Origin: a virus
DNA length: 23,973 bases
Virus record (IMG/VR): IMGVR_UViG_3300042478_002738
Span: 1-23,973 of that record
Direction: 5' to 3' (one strand)
This document shows, piece after piece, positions 6,325 through 14,086 of this stretch. The notes under the pieces were generated by a model. It saw only the letters and a list, made by a program, of their open reading frames with translations. It did not search any database and was not told the origin of the DNA. Both the position numbers and the translations under genes were made by a program. Each line of letters starts with the position of its first letter. Within the stretch, counting starts at the first letter, position 1.

Positions 6325-6711
6325 TCAAGCGCCGAGACGTGCGGCGAGTCGCTGCAGAGCAGTCTGAGGGCAGCAGCTGCTCTCCACCTCGCTGCCGTCG
6401 GGCAGGTAGATCGCGTTGCGCTGGTACGGTTCCAGGGTGATGGGCGGGCTGTAGCTGGGGATAGGCAGCGGCGGCATCCACTCGCGGCGCCACCAGGCCA
6501 CCACGGCGCCACCCAGCAGCACTGCACGCTGAGCCTCGCCGGGGTGGGCCTGCGGGTCGGTGCGGGGCAGCCAGTCGCCGAACGTGAACGGGCAGGGCCG
6601 CAGGGGCGCCGCTGCGGGGGCTGCAGGCGATGGGGCGGGTGTGGGCACCGGCGGAGTGGTCGAGGCGCCTTCCTGGGCCACGGCGGCGCGTAGCTGCTGC
6701 AGGACGTTCAC
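6325..6711 (-). CDS. Hypothetical 128-aa protein with Pro/Ala-rich N-terminal linker
   Basis: A short N-terminal helix (NVLQQLRAAVAQ) is followed by a Pro/Ala-rich disordered stretch at residues 18-38. A compact domain then includes FTFGDWLPR, a hydrophobic AVLLGGAVVAWWRREWM and NAIYLPDGSEVES. The hydrophobic segment is short and flanked by charges, so it is more likely buried than membrane-spanning. ATG at 6711 overlaps the upstream stop (ATGA). The place between the 89-aa gene and the nuclease suggests a DNA metabolism role, but no family is recognised. Confidence 0.6.
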   Translation of the reverse strand: MNVLQQLRAAVAQEGASTTPPVPTPAPSPAAPAAAPLRPCPFTFGDWLPRTDPQAHPGEAQRAVLLGGAVVAWWRREWMPPLPIPSYSPPITLEPYQRNAIYLPDGSEVESSCCPQTALQRLAARLGA

Positions 6712-6977
6712 GGGGAGGGGATGGCGAGGAGACGTTGGGCGATGGTGTCGAGCGATTCACGAATGGGATCCGCGGCCGCACTGATCGAATTGTCCACGGA
6801 CATGGCCCCGATCAGTGTCGCGGCAGCCTGAAGGGAAGCATCGCCGCTCCATCCGTACTCCACAAAGCGACGAGCGATGGCATCAATGCGCGCCGCGTGG
6901 TCGGAGTAGGAGGAAGAACTTCGAACGCCGGATGGGGTATTCCACGTGATGAGACGGGACGTGTCGGCCGATTCCAT
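6708..6977 (-). CDS. Hypothetical 89-aa helical protein, first gene of a three-gene operon
   Basis: The protein is mainly helical in its second half (ARIDAIARRFVEYGW, then SLQAAATLIGAMSVDNS and SLDTIAQRLLAIPSP). It is uncharged to slightly acidic and has no cysteines. It is the promoter-proximal gene of an operon with the 128-aa protein and the resolvase-like nuclease, coupled by ATGA. A promoter about 190 nt upstream, inside the repeat block, could drive it. No family is recognised. A nucleoid- or replication-associated role is possible but unproven. Confidence 0.55.
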   Translation of the reverse strand: MESADTSRLITWNTPSGVRSSSSYSDHAARIDAIARRFVEYGWSGDASLQAAATLIGAMSVDNSISAAADPIRESLDTIAQRLLAIPSP

Positions 6978-7169
6978 GCAGCGATAGCGGGTAGGGGCAT
7001 CCTACCGCCAGTTGCACCCATCAGCACCAAACAACCGGATTTCGGAGGGTTGAAAGCGATTCCACCCCATTTCACCCCATTTCAACCCTGGCGGTGTGAA
7101 ATAGAATCCTGTCCACGACAGGCGCCTTGCCCTATTCCACCCATTTCACCCCATAGGGAGAGAATTACT

Positions 7170-7199
7170 TTTATACTCTCTCTCTTTATTTTTTCTTAA
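7170..7199 (-). promoter_or_regulatory. Sigma70-type promoter within the AT-rich core
   Basis: On the minus strand TTAAGA (7194-7199) is followed after 18 bp by TATAAA (7170-7175). This is the best-formed -35/-10 pair I noticed in the window. It would transcribe toward the 89-aa gene operon with a leader of roughly 190 nt. Repeats on both sides could act as operators. Confidence 0.5.
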
Positions 7200-7285
7200 C
7201 CTCCAGGGCACTCTCTCCCTTCTTTCCCCGTAAGTGGGTGGAATGGGTGGAATTGCCCCTAACACCAGTCATTCCAATGGATTAC

Positions 7286-7317
7286 GTTCACACCGCCCGG
7301 TGTGGAGTGGTGTGAAC
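7286..7317. other. Nested hairpins in the repeat block
   Basis: Two alternative perfect stems share sequence. A 9-bp stem pairs GTTCACACC (7286-7294) with GGTGTGAAC (7309-7317). A 7-bp stem pairs CACACCG (7289-7295) with CGGTGTG (7298-7304) across only two bases. Such overlapping dyads can extrude as cruciforms or bind dimeric proteins. The outer arms resemble the iteron motif. Confidence 0.55.
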
Positions 7318-7363
7318 GGGGTGGAATGCCGGGTGGAATGCCCTCAGTCGGGGTGAGGGCGCT

Positions 7364-9919
7364 TCAGGCAGGCGGCAGCCACTGCAGCGACCGCTGCACC
7401 TCCCTGAGCTCCCCCATGTCCGGGGCATCGCTAACGACGTGCTCCAGCCAGGCGCGGCGCTCGGCAGCCTTCATGCGCTTTTGCGGCAGGCACCACTTGC
7501 GCAGCTGATCGAGGGGCACAGGGATAGGGCCATTGGCGCGGCGCCACTCTTGACCACGGGCGAGCAGCTCCTTGACCTTGCCGGTGGCGTCGGCATCCCG
7601 CACGGCGCACAGCACCCGATCGCGTTCGACGATCAGCATGCCAGCGAAGCTGATCGCTGCCATCAGGGTGTCGGCGCTGATCGGGCCATTCATGCGAATG
7701 CCGCTGGCGCCGCAGCGGATGGCGTGGATGAGCAGGGCCAGGGTCAGCGTGGTTCCGCGCAGCTTGATGATGTAGCCCTTGTCTTCCTGCAGAGTGCGCG
7801 CCCTGCGCATCTCCAGCAGGTCATCCACCCACTGGGTCCACAGGGGGATGGCATCTTCCGCCAGCAGGATCTCGCAGCTCTTGCCGGGCGCCGGCATCGG
7901 CAGCCGCGCCGCGGTGGCGTCAATGGCCTTGTAGAGGTTGGATAGCACCGGGGTGAGATGCACCGTGGTGGGGCGGTAGCGGTAGTCCCACTCAGGGAGC
8001 TGCACCATGTGGAACCGGGCCCACAGGCCATCGGCATCCGGCACGCCCTGGCAGGCCTTCACGTCTGCCTCCCATAGGCCAGCGATGCGGGCCGGCTGCA
8101 GGTTGCCGAACAGCGAGCAGCGCGGGTTCTGGATGAGCACCTCGGTGCGGTTAACCCGATCAGTCATCAGGGACGACCCAGAGCCGATTGAGAGCCACTT
8201 CGGGCGATCACTCTTGCCGCCACGCTCACGGCAGAGGTTGGCGAACCAGCCAGAGAGCTCATCGTGAAACGACAGGTGGCCTGGCGTCTCGGCGCTGAGC
8301 AGGTTGATCTCCAGCTTCTCGATGGTGGTGTCGGTGGAGATGATGTAGCGCCGCTCGGGCTGCGGGTTCTCTGCCAGAAAGTCGCCGACCGGATCTTCAG
8401 AGCCGCCGGCGTCGTCGCCATTGCGGCGCCGCTTCTCGGCCTCCTCGGCCTTGGCCTTGCCGCGGTTCCACTCTTTGATGGCAGCCTCATGCTTCTCCCG
8501 CTCTGTGGCGTGCCAGGCCACCAGCGGCCGTTCGATGGCGGGTGCGGTGATGGGCGACTTGCCGGCGCTCACGCCACCGATGGACATGCCCCACAGCACG
8601 GCGATGCCGCGTACCTCATCGCCTGAGCGTGGGACGCAATGGGCCCGGTTGCCGATGATCGATGCCACCGTGGTGAGGATCGGCAGGTAGAAGCCGCGTG
8701 CGGGAAGCTGCTGCTCTTCGGCGTAGCTCAGCAGCTTGGTGGCCATATCCGGCGGGAACAGCAGCTGAGGAGTGACGACCGCGGCCAATTCCCCGGCATC
8801 GCGGAAGCTCTGCAGCTCTGCCAGTAGGTCGCTGCGGGCAGCAGCGGCGTCTTCATCGTCGAGGGGCTCCGTCTGCCATGGATCGGCCGCTGCGGGCTCC
8901 ACCGGCGCATCAGGCGGGATGAACTGCTCGCCGTTGAGGGGTGGGGTTGGTGGGTCAGGCTTCGGCTTGGGCTTGTCGATCACGAACAGCGAGCGCTCGC
9001 CGAAGCTGTCGTGATCCTCGGTGCGGACATAACCCCAGGTGCGGCCATCGTGGCCGGTGACCGTCTCGCCCTTTTTGCTGCAATCAGGGGCTGATTTCGT
9101 CTCGCCGTGGCAACACCAGACCGAATCGCCGTCCTGATGGATGCTGCAGGCGCCGGAGTGGTCGCGGCCGCACATCGGGCACGGTTGCCGCTGGCTGCTG
9201 TTGCGCCAGGTGCCGGATGCGTTGCTGTAGCTGCGCGGTCCGCGTGTGACCTGAGGCGAGATTGAGCGTCGTGTTTTCGGCCGCAGTGGTCGATCGCCGC
9301 AGAAGACGCCCTGCAGCAGCGCGAACCATTCAGCCGGCAGCGGCTGCGCGTCGGCAGGTGGCCGGCCAGCCCAGGCGTACTGATCGTCGTTGTCGGTGAA
9401 GTGGGATTCTTTGGTGTAGTGCTGGCCCAGCACCACCACCTGAGTGCCGTGCTTGGCAAAGACGGCAAACTCCTCGCCCTTGTCATCGGGCCCACCTTCG
9501 CCAATGCCGACCTTCACGGTCTTGCCGCCGGCGGCAAGGATGGCCTTCTGCTCGGCGGTGACGGTGTAGACCAGCTTCAGCCGGTCGCTGTTGCCGGTGC
9601 GCACGATGCGCCAGGTGTCGGCTGTGTACGGCTCGCAGCCATGCTGATGGCAGAACGCCGCGGCCCTCGGCCCGTCGATGTCGATGGCGATGTGGCCAGG
9701 GGCGGCGCCGATGTGCCAGCAAACGCATTCAGGCGCCGTGGTCTGTAGCTCGGCCACGGGCACGCCGGCATGGTTCTCCCAGCCGTCACCAACGAGTGGC
9801 CGTTTGTCAGGCGCGCCAGGGAGCAACGGCCCGAAACTGGCGAGCATCGGCAGGCGTTCTAGGCGCCAGCGATCGGGCCCATAGGGGCCTGCCGCAGCAG
9901 CGGCTTGAGGTGTCTGCAC
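7364..9919 (-). CDS. Primase-polymerase/DUF3987 helicase-like replication protein
   Basis: This 851-aa protein probably primes and unwinds phage DNA. The N-terminal region resembles the AEP (prim-pol) domain: KRPLVGDGW at about residue 39, then HIAIDIDG with paired acidic residues at 80 and 82. A cysteine cluster at about 247-270 (CPMCGRDHSGACSIHQDG, then VWCCHG) looks like a primase zinc ribbon. After a Pro-rich linker (320-350) comes a DUF3987-type module with a P-loop-like GGVSAGKSP at about 448-456, a charged coiled insert (about 480-510) and HLSFHDELSGWFANL as a Walker B-like site. The start is GTG at 9919, two bases after the RHH stop. The gene converges on the iteron-like block, which fits a replication initiator role. 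Confidence 0.85.
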   Translation of the reverse strand: MQTPQAAAAAGPYGPDRWRLERLPMLASFGPLLPGAPDKRPLVGDGWENHAGVPVAELQTTAPECVCWHIGAAPGHIAIDIDGPRAAAFCHQHGCEPYTADTWRIVRTGNSDRLKLVYTVTAEQKAILAAGGKTVKVGIGEGGPDDKGEEFAVFAKHGTQVVVLGQHYTKESHFTDNDDQYAWAGRPPADAQPLPAEWFALLQGVFCGDRPLRPKTRRSISPQVTRGPRSYSNASGTWRNSSQRQPCPMCGRDHSGACSIHQDGDSVWCCHGETKSAPDCSKKGETVTGHDGRTWGYVRTEDHDSFGERSLFVIDKPKPKPDPPTPPLNGEQFIPPDAPVEPAAADPWQTEPLDDEDAAAARSDLLAELQSFRDAGELAAVVTPQLLFPPDMATKLLSYAEEQQLPARGFYLPILTTVASIIGNRAHCVPRSGDEVRGIAVLWGMSIGGVSAGKSPITAPAIERPLVAWHATEREKHEAAIKEWNRGKAKAEEAEKRRRNGDDAGGSEDPVGDFLAENPQPERRYIISTDTTIEKLEINLLSAETPGHLSFHDELSGWFANLCRERGGKSDRPKWLSIGSGSSLMTDRVNRTEVLIQNPRCSLFGNLQPARIAGLWEADVKACQGVPDADGLWARFHMVQLPEWDYRYRPTTVHLTPVLSNLYKAIDATAARLPMPAPGKSCEILLAEDAIPLWTQWVDDLLEMRRARTLQEDKGYIIKLRGTTLTLALLIHAIRCGASGIRMNGPISADTLMAAISFAGMLIVERDRVLCAVRDADATGKVKELLARGQEWRRANGPIPVPLDQLRKWCLPQKRMKAAERRAWLEHVVSDAPDMGELREVQRSLQWLPPA

Positions 9920-9922
9920 GGT

Positions 9923-10087
9923 TCACGCCTTGGCGGCGAGGGCCTTGTCTGCCTGCTCAATCAGCATGCGGACGGCCTGGGAGCGGCTCTCGATGCCGGG
10001 GGTGGTTGCCGCGATGCGGTCGAGGGCCGCCATGTGGGCGGGTTTCACCATGACGTGCAGCGGCACGCTGCGGGCCTGGGTGGGCAT
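9923..10087 (-). CDS. Ribbon-helix-helix DNA-binding protein (RHH 1)
   Basis: This 54-aa protein has the RHH/CopG pattern: a strand (ARSVPLHVMV), helix A (PAHMAALDRIAATTPG) and helix B (SRSQAVRMLIEQADKALA). Such dimers insert paired strands into the major groove and usually repress their own promoter. ATG at 10087 is only 3 bp from a perfect dyad (10090-10121), which makes autoregulation likely. It is the first gene of the operon with the primase, separated by three bases. It is divergent from the SF2 helicase, so a single operator could set expression of both replication arms. Confidence 0.8.
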   Translation of the reverse strand: MPTQARSVPLHVMVKPAHMAALDRIAATTPGIESRSQAVRMLIEQADKALAAKA

Positions 10088-10089
10088 GG

Positions 10090-10121
10090 GGTAAGGTTGT
10101 TCAAGGTCGTTACACCTTACC
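10090..10121. promoter_or_regulatory. Divergent operator with perfect 8-bp arms
   Basis: GGTAAGGT (10090-10097) and ACCTTACC (10114-10121) form a perfect inverted repeat with a 16-bp spacer that holds another AAGGT. The dyad fills the 48-bp gap between the RHH gene and the helicase start at 10136. Its TAAGGT core also occurs in the two 21-bp promoter repeats at 4684 and 5939. It is the likely binding site of RHH 1 or a related regulator. Confidence 0.6.
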
Positions 10122-10135
10122 ACCATAGCCACGCC

Positions 10136-11728
10136 ATGCCCTTTCAGCTCCGCGACTACCAGACCAACCTGGCCGATGCCGGCGACGCTGCCATGCTTGA
10201 CGGGCGACGGCCTTGCATGGTGGCCCCCACCGGCGCCGGCAAGACCGTGATCATCGCCGAGCTGGCCCGCCGCGCCCTCGCCCGTGGTGAGCAGGTGGTG
10301 GTGATCTGCCACCGAGAGGAGATTCTGCAGCAGATCGTGGCCAGCCTGCAGGCCCACCTAGGGCCGCAGCAGGTGATCGCCATGGTGACGGCCGGCAGCC
10401 GCCCCCGCATGGATCGCCGGGTGGTGGTGGGCATGGTGCCCACGATGGTGCGGCGACTGAAGCTGCTGGAGCAGCTGACGGGCTGCACCCTGCTGGCCGA
10501 TGAATGCCACCACGCACCATCCCCCACCTGGCGCAAGGTGATCGAGGCGGCGCAGCCGCGACGCTTCGGCGGGTTGACCGCTACCCCGGTTCGCCCCGAT
10601 GGCAAAGGGCTGGGCGACGAAGAGATGTTCGACCTGCTGCTCAATGGCCCGGAGGCCGGCGAGCTGATGGCAGCCGGCAAATTGTGCCGCTACCGGCTGT
10701 TCGCCGCCCCGCATCGGATCGACTCCAGGGGCATGCGCAAGCGCGGCGGCGACTTCACCACCGCCGACATGGAGCGCAAGGTGGTTGAGATCCAAGGCGA
10801 GATCGTCCGCGACTGGATGCAGCTCAACCCGAACCGTGAGCGGACCATCTGCGTGGCGGTGAGCGTTCCGCATGCCCACCAGGTGGCGGAGCAGTACCGA
10901 GACCTGGGCATCGCCGCCGAAGCGGTGGACGGCGACACCCCGAAGCCTGAGCGACGGGGGATCTTTGAGCGATTCCGCCGCGGCCAGATCACGGTGCTCT
11001 GCGCCTGCGCTGTGATTGATGAGGGGCTCGACGTGCCGGAGGCGACCTGCCTGCAGATCCTGCGGCCCACTGCCAGCCTCAGGCTGTGGCGCCAGCTGAT
11101 CGGGCGGGTGCTGCGGCCAGCGCCAGGGAAGGATGCGGCGCTGTTGATTGATCACACCGACAACTGGCGGAGGCTGCCGCCGCCTGATGCGGAGATGGAC
11201 TGGAAGCTCAATGCCGAGGTGCAGGAGCCCCGCGAGAAGCGCGAGGCAGTGATTGACCCGGACACCGGCGAGGTCACCGAGGGCGAGCCGATCGAGACGG
11301 AGGTGCAGGAGACCGGCGCCAAGCTGGTTGAGATCACCCCCGACCTGCTGGCCCAGGCGCATCCTGTGGTCGCGCGGCGGCTGCTCAATGAACGCTGCAG
11401 GGCGGAGATAGGATTGCATGATCTGCGAATCAGCGTTCAGTCGGGCGATCCATACCCAACTCAAACCGATGATCAGTGGCGCGAAATTACAAGGCTTGCG
11501 TCGTCCATTGGTCGCACCCGGGACCAAGTAGTAAGGAATCCACCCGACCTGCGCCGCTGGTTGAACTACCTTGACGTGCTGGAGGATGAAACCCTGAAGG
11601 TGCTGGAGCCAGCGCTAGGGCTGCAGCCTGGCTGGGCCCAAGGGCAGATGATGCTGAGGATGCTGCTGAGCCCTGCGCAGCGGCTGGCGGCCACGAAGCG
11701 GCTGCAGCGGTCGTGGGGTGGGGTATAG
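10136..11728 (+). CDS. SF2 DEAD/DEAH-box DNA helicase
   Basis: This 530-aa ATP-dependent helicase begins QLRDYQTNLADAGDAAM (Q-like motif) and has motif I APTGAGKT at about residues 30-37, motif II ADECHH (a DECH variant of DEAH), motif III GLTATPVRPDG, and a second RecA domain with TVLCACAVIDEGLDVPEA (motif V) and QLIGRVLRPAPG (motif VI). A C-terminal helical domain of about 150 residues follows. Phage helicases of this type work in replication fork restart or recombination. ATG at 10136 was chosen because the frame upstream crosses the operator and RHH gene. It heads the plus-strand recombination module and ends TAGTG, overlapping the next start. Confidence 0.92.
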   Translation: MPFQLRDYQTNLADAGDAAMLDGRRPCMVAPTGAGKTVIIAELARRALARGEQVVVICHREEILQQIVASLQAHLGPQQVIAMVTAGSRPRMDRRVVVGMVPTMVRRLKLLEQLTGCTLLADECHHAPSPTWRKVIEAAQPRRFGGLTATPVRPDGKGLGDEEMFDLLLNGPEAGELMAAGKLCRYRLFAAPHRIDSRGMRKRGGDFTTADMERKVVEIQGEIVRDWMQLNPNRERTICVAVSVPHAHQVAEQYRDLGIAAEAVDGDTPKPERRGIFERFRRGQITVLCACAVIDEGLDVPEATCLQILRPTASLRLWRQLIGRVLRPAPGKDAALLIDHTDNWRRLPPPDAEMDWKLNAEVQEPREKREAVIDPDTGEVTEGEPIETEVQETGAKLVEITPDLLAQAHPVVARRLLNERCRAEIGLHDLRISVQSGDPYPTQTDDQWREITRLASSIGRTRDQVVRNPPDLRRWLNYLDVLEDETLKVLEPALGLQPGWAQGQMMLRMLLSPAQRLAATKRLQRSWGGV

Positions 11729-11904
11729 TGGCGGCAACTGCGCCCGCGATGATGCCAGCAGCAACCACTGAGGCGCGCAGCATCACGCTGCGGCTGCCTG
11801 TTCCACTGTTCGACCGCTTGCGGGCGGCGGCAGCTGATGACCGGCGATCAATGAACAGCATGGCAGCGTTGCTGCTGGAGGCTGAGCTTGATCGCCGCAG
11901 CTGA
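11728..11904 (+). CDS. Ribbon-helix-helix/Arc-like protein (RHH 2)
   Basis: This is a small basic protein of up to 58 residues. Its core, RSITLRLPVPLFDRLRAAAA then RRSMNSMAALLLEAELDRRS, is a textbook Arc/MetJ-type strand-helix-helix. GTG at 11728 overlaps the helicase stop (TAGTG). ATG at 11749 or 11752 is an alternative that would remove a non-conserved leader. It could repress the recombination operon or another phage promoter. A TATAGT at 11722-11727 may be a local -10 element. Four RHH proteins in this window is notable. Confidence 0.75.
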   Translation: MAATAPAMMPAATTEARSITLRLPVPLFDRLRAAAADDRRSMNSMAALLLEAELDRRS

Positions 11905-11958
11905 CCCGGCCCGCCAGAGCCGTGCCCAATCTGGCCGTCCTACCGCTCGATTCTGACC

Positions 11959-12540
11959 ATGCCCACAGCACGCGGGGCGGATGCCGCCCCGATTGATGAA
12001 TTGCTGCCGCCCAACTGCGGCCCCACTGGCCAGCAACTGGCCGCGCTCGATGCGGCCGTAGCCGCCGCCTTCCCTGCGTTCGGCAGCCTGGCTCCGAACG
12101 ACGCAGCCGACATCAAAGGTCGGCGCCACGCCTACCTGAACCTGCCAGGGCTGCTGGAGGCCGTTCGCCCTGCCCTGATGGCGCAGCAGGTGATCATCGC
12201 CAACACCATCAGCATCGTGCCAGGTGGGTTCGTGGTGTCCACCATGCTGCGGCACAGCGGCGGCGGCTGGCGGCTGTCTCAGTTCCCGGTGCTGAGCCTG
12301 ACCAGCTCCAGTGCGATCTCGGCCGCGTCCACTAGCGGCTTTAGGGTCGGCCTGCAGCTCCTCTTGGGCATCTGCGCCTCCGATGAGGATTCTGGGCATG
12401 ACGCGGCGCCTGCCGCAGCATCCGCCCCATGGGAACCTCCCGCACCTCCCTACTCACAGCTGCCGGCAGCACCGCCCCAGCAGCAGCCCTGGGCCGCCCC
12501 TGCTTCACAGTCTCAACCCGACCCTTCCGCCTACGTCTGA
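11959..12540 (+). CDS. erf: Erf-family single-strand annealing protein
   Basis: This 193-aa protein fits the ERF superfamily of phage recombinases that anneal complementary single strands. The N-terminal half has GRRHAYLNLPGLLEAVRPAL (about residues 54-73), matching the family YADL...V.PAL pattern. A strand-rich middle follows (IIANTISIVPGGFVVSTMLRH), then SSSAISAASTSGFRVGLQLL and LGICASDEDSGHD, equivalent to the conserved glycine/arginine block and the acidic DDDG end. The C-terminal 50 residues are Pro/Ala/Gln-rich and disordered. It overlaps the next gene as TGATG. Together with the exonuclease two genes on it forms a Red-like pair. Symbol given by family. Confidence 0.8.
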   Translation: MPTARGADAAPIDELLPPNCGPTGQQLAALDAAVAAAFPAFGSLAPNDAADIKGRRHAYLNLPGLLEAVRPALMAQQVIIANTISIVPGGFVVSTMLRHSGGGWRLSQFPVLSLTSSSAISAASTSGFRVGLQLLLGICASDEDSGHDAAPAAASAPWEPPAPPYSQLPAAPPQQQPWAAPASQSQPDPSAYV

Positions 12541-13046
12541 TGAAAAGCGCACGTGTCAATCTCTGGAACGCCCAGCCGTCCCAGAACCCCAAGGCCCCGA
12601 TCCTGAACGGTGCTGTCGAGCTTCCCGCCCAGCTGATCTGGGAGCTGTCCCAGGCGATGCAGCAGGGCCAAGGGCTGGAGACCAACCAACAGACCGGGGA
12701 GCAGTTCTTCAAGCTGCGCCTCAGCGTCTGGCGCGGCACCGGCGAGAACAATGCTCCGGTGTTGAACGGCCAGATCGAAAGCCCCTCCGAGCGGGCCCAG
12801 TACCTGGCGCAAAAGGCACAGCAGCAGGGCGGCGGGCAGTGGGGATCTCCTGCCGCAGCCCCATCCCAAACGCCCGCCTATGGGCAGCCCGCCCAACAGC
12901 CTGCGCCTGCTGGGTATCCGCCAGCAGCAGCGCCGCAACCTGCCGGGCCGCCAGCGGGCTACCCTGCGGCGCCTCCGGCAGCTGCTCCGCCAGCAGCAGC
13001 ACCGCCGCAGTGGGGACAGCCTGCCGCCGGCGGATGGGGCGGCTGA
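12540..13046 (+). CDS. Unknown protein between Erf and exonuclease; ssDNA-binding candidate
   Basis: This 168-aa protein has a folded N-terminal part of about 90 residues: NPKAPILNGAVELPAQLI, FKLRLSVWRGTG, then APVLNGQIESPSERAQYL. A disordered Pro/Ala/Gly/Gln-rich tail with repeated PPAA and GYP units ends in GGWGG. A short strand-rich head with a flexible Gly/Pro tail is the usual architecture of SSB proteins, but the tail end is not acidic and no OB-fold signature is certain. Its place between an annealase and an exonuclease is where phage SSBs are often found. It is tightly coupled, with starts and stops touching on both sides. The function is inferred only. Confidence 0.6.
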   Translation: MKSARVNLWNAQPSQNPKAPILNGAVELPAQLIWELSQAMQQGQGLETNQQTGEQFFKLRLSVWRGTGENNAPVLNGQIESPSERAQYLAQKAQQQGGGQWGSPAAAPSQTPAYGQPAQQPAPAGYPPAAAPQPAGPPAGYPAAPPAAAPPAAAPPQWGQPAAGGWGG

Positions 13047-13919
13047 TTGAGCATCGATCGCCCACGGATCGCCCTCCTGCCGCAGCAGGGGGGCATTTCA
13101 TTTGATGAGCCCAGCCATCGCTACTGGGTGTGGTCGCAGCGCCGTGGGCGGTGGCTGCAGCCGCCCAGCTGCTCGCAGGTGCTCGGCCTCTCTGGCGCCA
13201 AGGGCTTCAACCCCGAGCACTGGCGCCGCAAGCTGATCAACAAGGAAGGCATGCAGCCGGATGAGGCCGAGGCCTACATGGAGCTGCATCGCAACGGCCG
13301 GGCCGACATCGGCACCGAGCTCCACGCCCTGATCAGGCAGGAGCTGCTGGGCATCGCTGCGCCGCCGGTGCAGTTCGCCGAGTCGCTGATGCTGCTGGCC
13401 ACCTGGCGGCGACTGTTCCTGCCGCAGATCGAGGAGGTCATTGCCTGCGAATCGCCGCTGGCCTCGCTGCGGTACTTCTACACCGGCACGCCGGATCTGA
13501 TCGCCCGCGTCGCCGGGCAGTGGCTGATCGTGGATTGGAAGAGCAAGGTCAGCGCCGAGAAGGCCAAGCCCGATCAGGCGTGGCCGCTGCAGCTGGCGGG
13601 CTACGACTTGCTGGCTCAGGAGCGCTATGGCATCCGCTTGGATGGGGTGATGAATCTGATGGTATGGCCAGGCGGCTGCGAGGAAGTGTTCTGGCCGCCA
13701 GAGAAGATGGCCGAGCTGCGGCGCCGCTACATCGGCCACGTCGCTTGGGCCCATGCCGTCAAGGGGGTGCGCGGTGATGCTGCTGCCACCGGCGCACTGG
13801 CGCACGTGCTGCAGCTCCACCCTAAAGCGCTGGAGCTGGCCACACCACCATCAGGCCATGGGGCGTGGACGGTGGCGCAGCTGCTGGGCAGCGATCACCC
13901 CGCTTTGCGTGCGGCTTGA
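13047..13919 (+). CDS. PD-(D/E)XK exonuclease, RecB/Cas4-like
   Basis: This 290-aa enzyme likely resects DNA ends to give the single strands used by Erf. Motifs fit the RecB-type nuclease fold: GTELHAL with His at about 93, CESPLAS with a Glu near 135, GTPDLIARV with Asp at about 150, then LIVDWKSK with Asp163 and Lys165, and QLAGYDLLA with Gln near 182. The start is TTG at 13047, directly after the upstream TGA. The conserved ISFDEPSHRYWV begins at residue 17, and no ATG precedes it in frame. Its 3' end overlaps the convergent RHH 3 gene by 25 bp. Confidence in fold and role is good. Confidence 0.82.
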   Translation: MSIDRPRIALLPQQGGISFDEPSHRYWVWSQRRGRWLQPPSCSQVLGLSGAKGFNPEHWRRKLINKEGMQPDEAEAYMELHRNGRADIGTELHALIRQELLGIAAPPVQFAESLMLLATWRRLFLPQIEEVIACESPLASLRYFYTGTPDLIARVAGQWLIVDWKSKVSAEKAKPDQAWPLQLAGYDLLAQERYGIRLDGVMNLMVWPGGCEEVFWPPEKMAELRRRYIGHVAWAHAVKGVRGDAAATGALAHVLQLHPKALELATPPSGHGAWTVAQLLGSDHPALRAA

Positions 13920-14086
13920 CGCTGAGCGCGAGACTGCCGGCGCATATCCTCGAAGAGGAGCTGCCGCAGGTATCCGACCCTACCAAGCCCCCGCAGTTCG
14001 GCTTCGCGGTCAAGGTGCTCCACCTGCTCGGCGGGCAGTTCGACGGAGATTTGCCGGTGTCCGGGTTTTAGGGGCCAGCTGGGCAT
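13895..14086 (-). CDS. Ribbon-helix-helix protein (RHH 3), opposite strand
   Basis: This 63-aa basic protein has a strand (HRQISVELPAEQ) followed by two helices (VEHLDREAELRG and VGYLRQLLFEDMRRQSRAQR). The pattern is that of an RHH DNA-binding protein with a basic C-terminal tail. It is the only minus-strand gene inside a long plus-strand region. It overlaps the exonuclease by 25 bp tail to tail and is transcribed away from the wHTH gene at 14340, so the 253-bp gap probably contains divergent promoters. It may be an autonomous repressor. Confidence 0.65.
   Translation of the reverse strand: MPSWPLKPGHRQISVELPAEQVEHLDREAELRGLGRVGYLRQLLFEDMRRQSRAQRQAARKAG

Larger units (their letters stand above)
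7047..7339. repeat. Iteron-like repeat block around an AT-rich core; candidate origin or control region
   Basis: The 386-bp gap between 6978 and 7363 contains many copies of a roughly 10-bp motif, consensus ATTYCACCCC. Forward copies run in strict tandem at 7059-7068, 7069-7078 and 7079-7088, and again at 7134-7142 and 7143-7152. Reverse copies lie at 7047-7056 and 7093-7102 (each one mismatch), then 7236-7244 and 7245-7253 in tandem, 7318-7327 and 7331-7339. The forward and reverse groups flank an AT-rich, pyrimidine-rich tract at about 7161-7200. A 6-bp dyad with a 3-nt centre sits at 7108-7122. Direct repeats plus an AT-rich core next to a primase gene is the layout of an iteron origin. 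A multi-operator promoter is the main alternative. Confidence 0.65.

Noticed and set aside
7047-7339. CRISPR array
   Set aside because: Units are only 9-10 bp, are in direct contact, vary in sequence and occur in both orientations. There are no unique spacers of constant length.
10358-11527. Long open frame (about 389 codons) on the minus strand
   Set aside because: Fully antisense to the SF2 helicase, whose motifs are complete. The minus-strand product is His/Arg/Pro-rich and without domain pattern.
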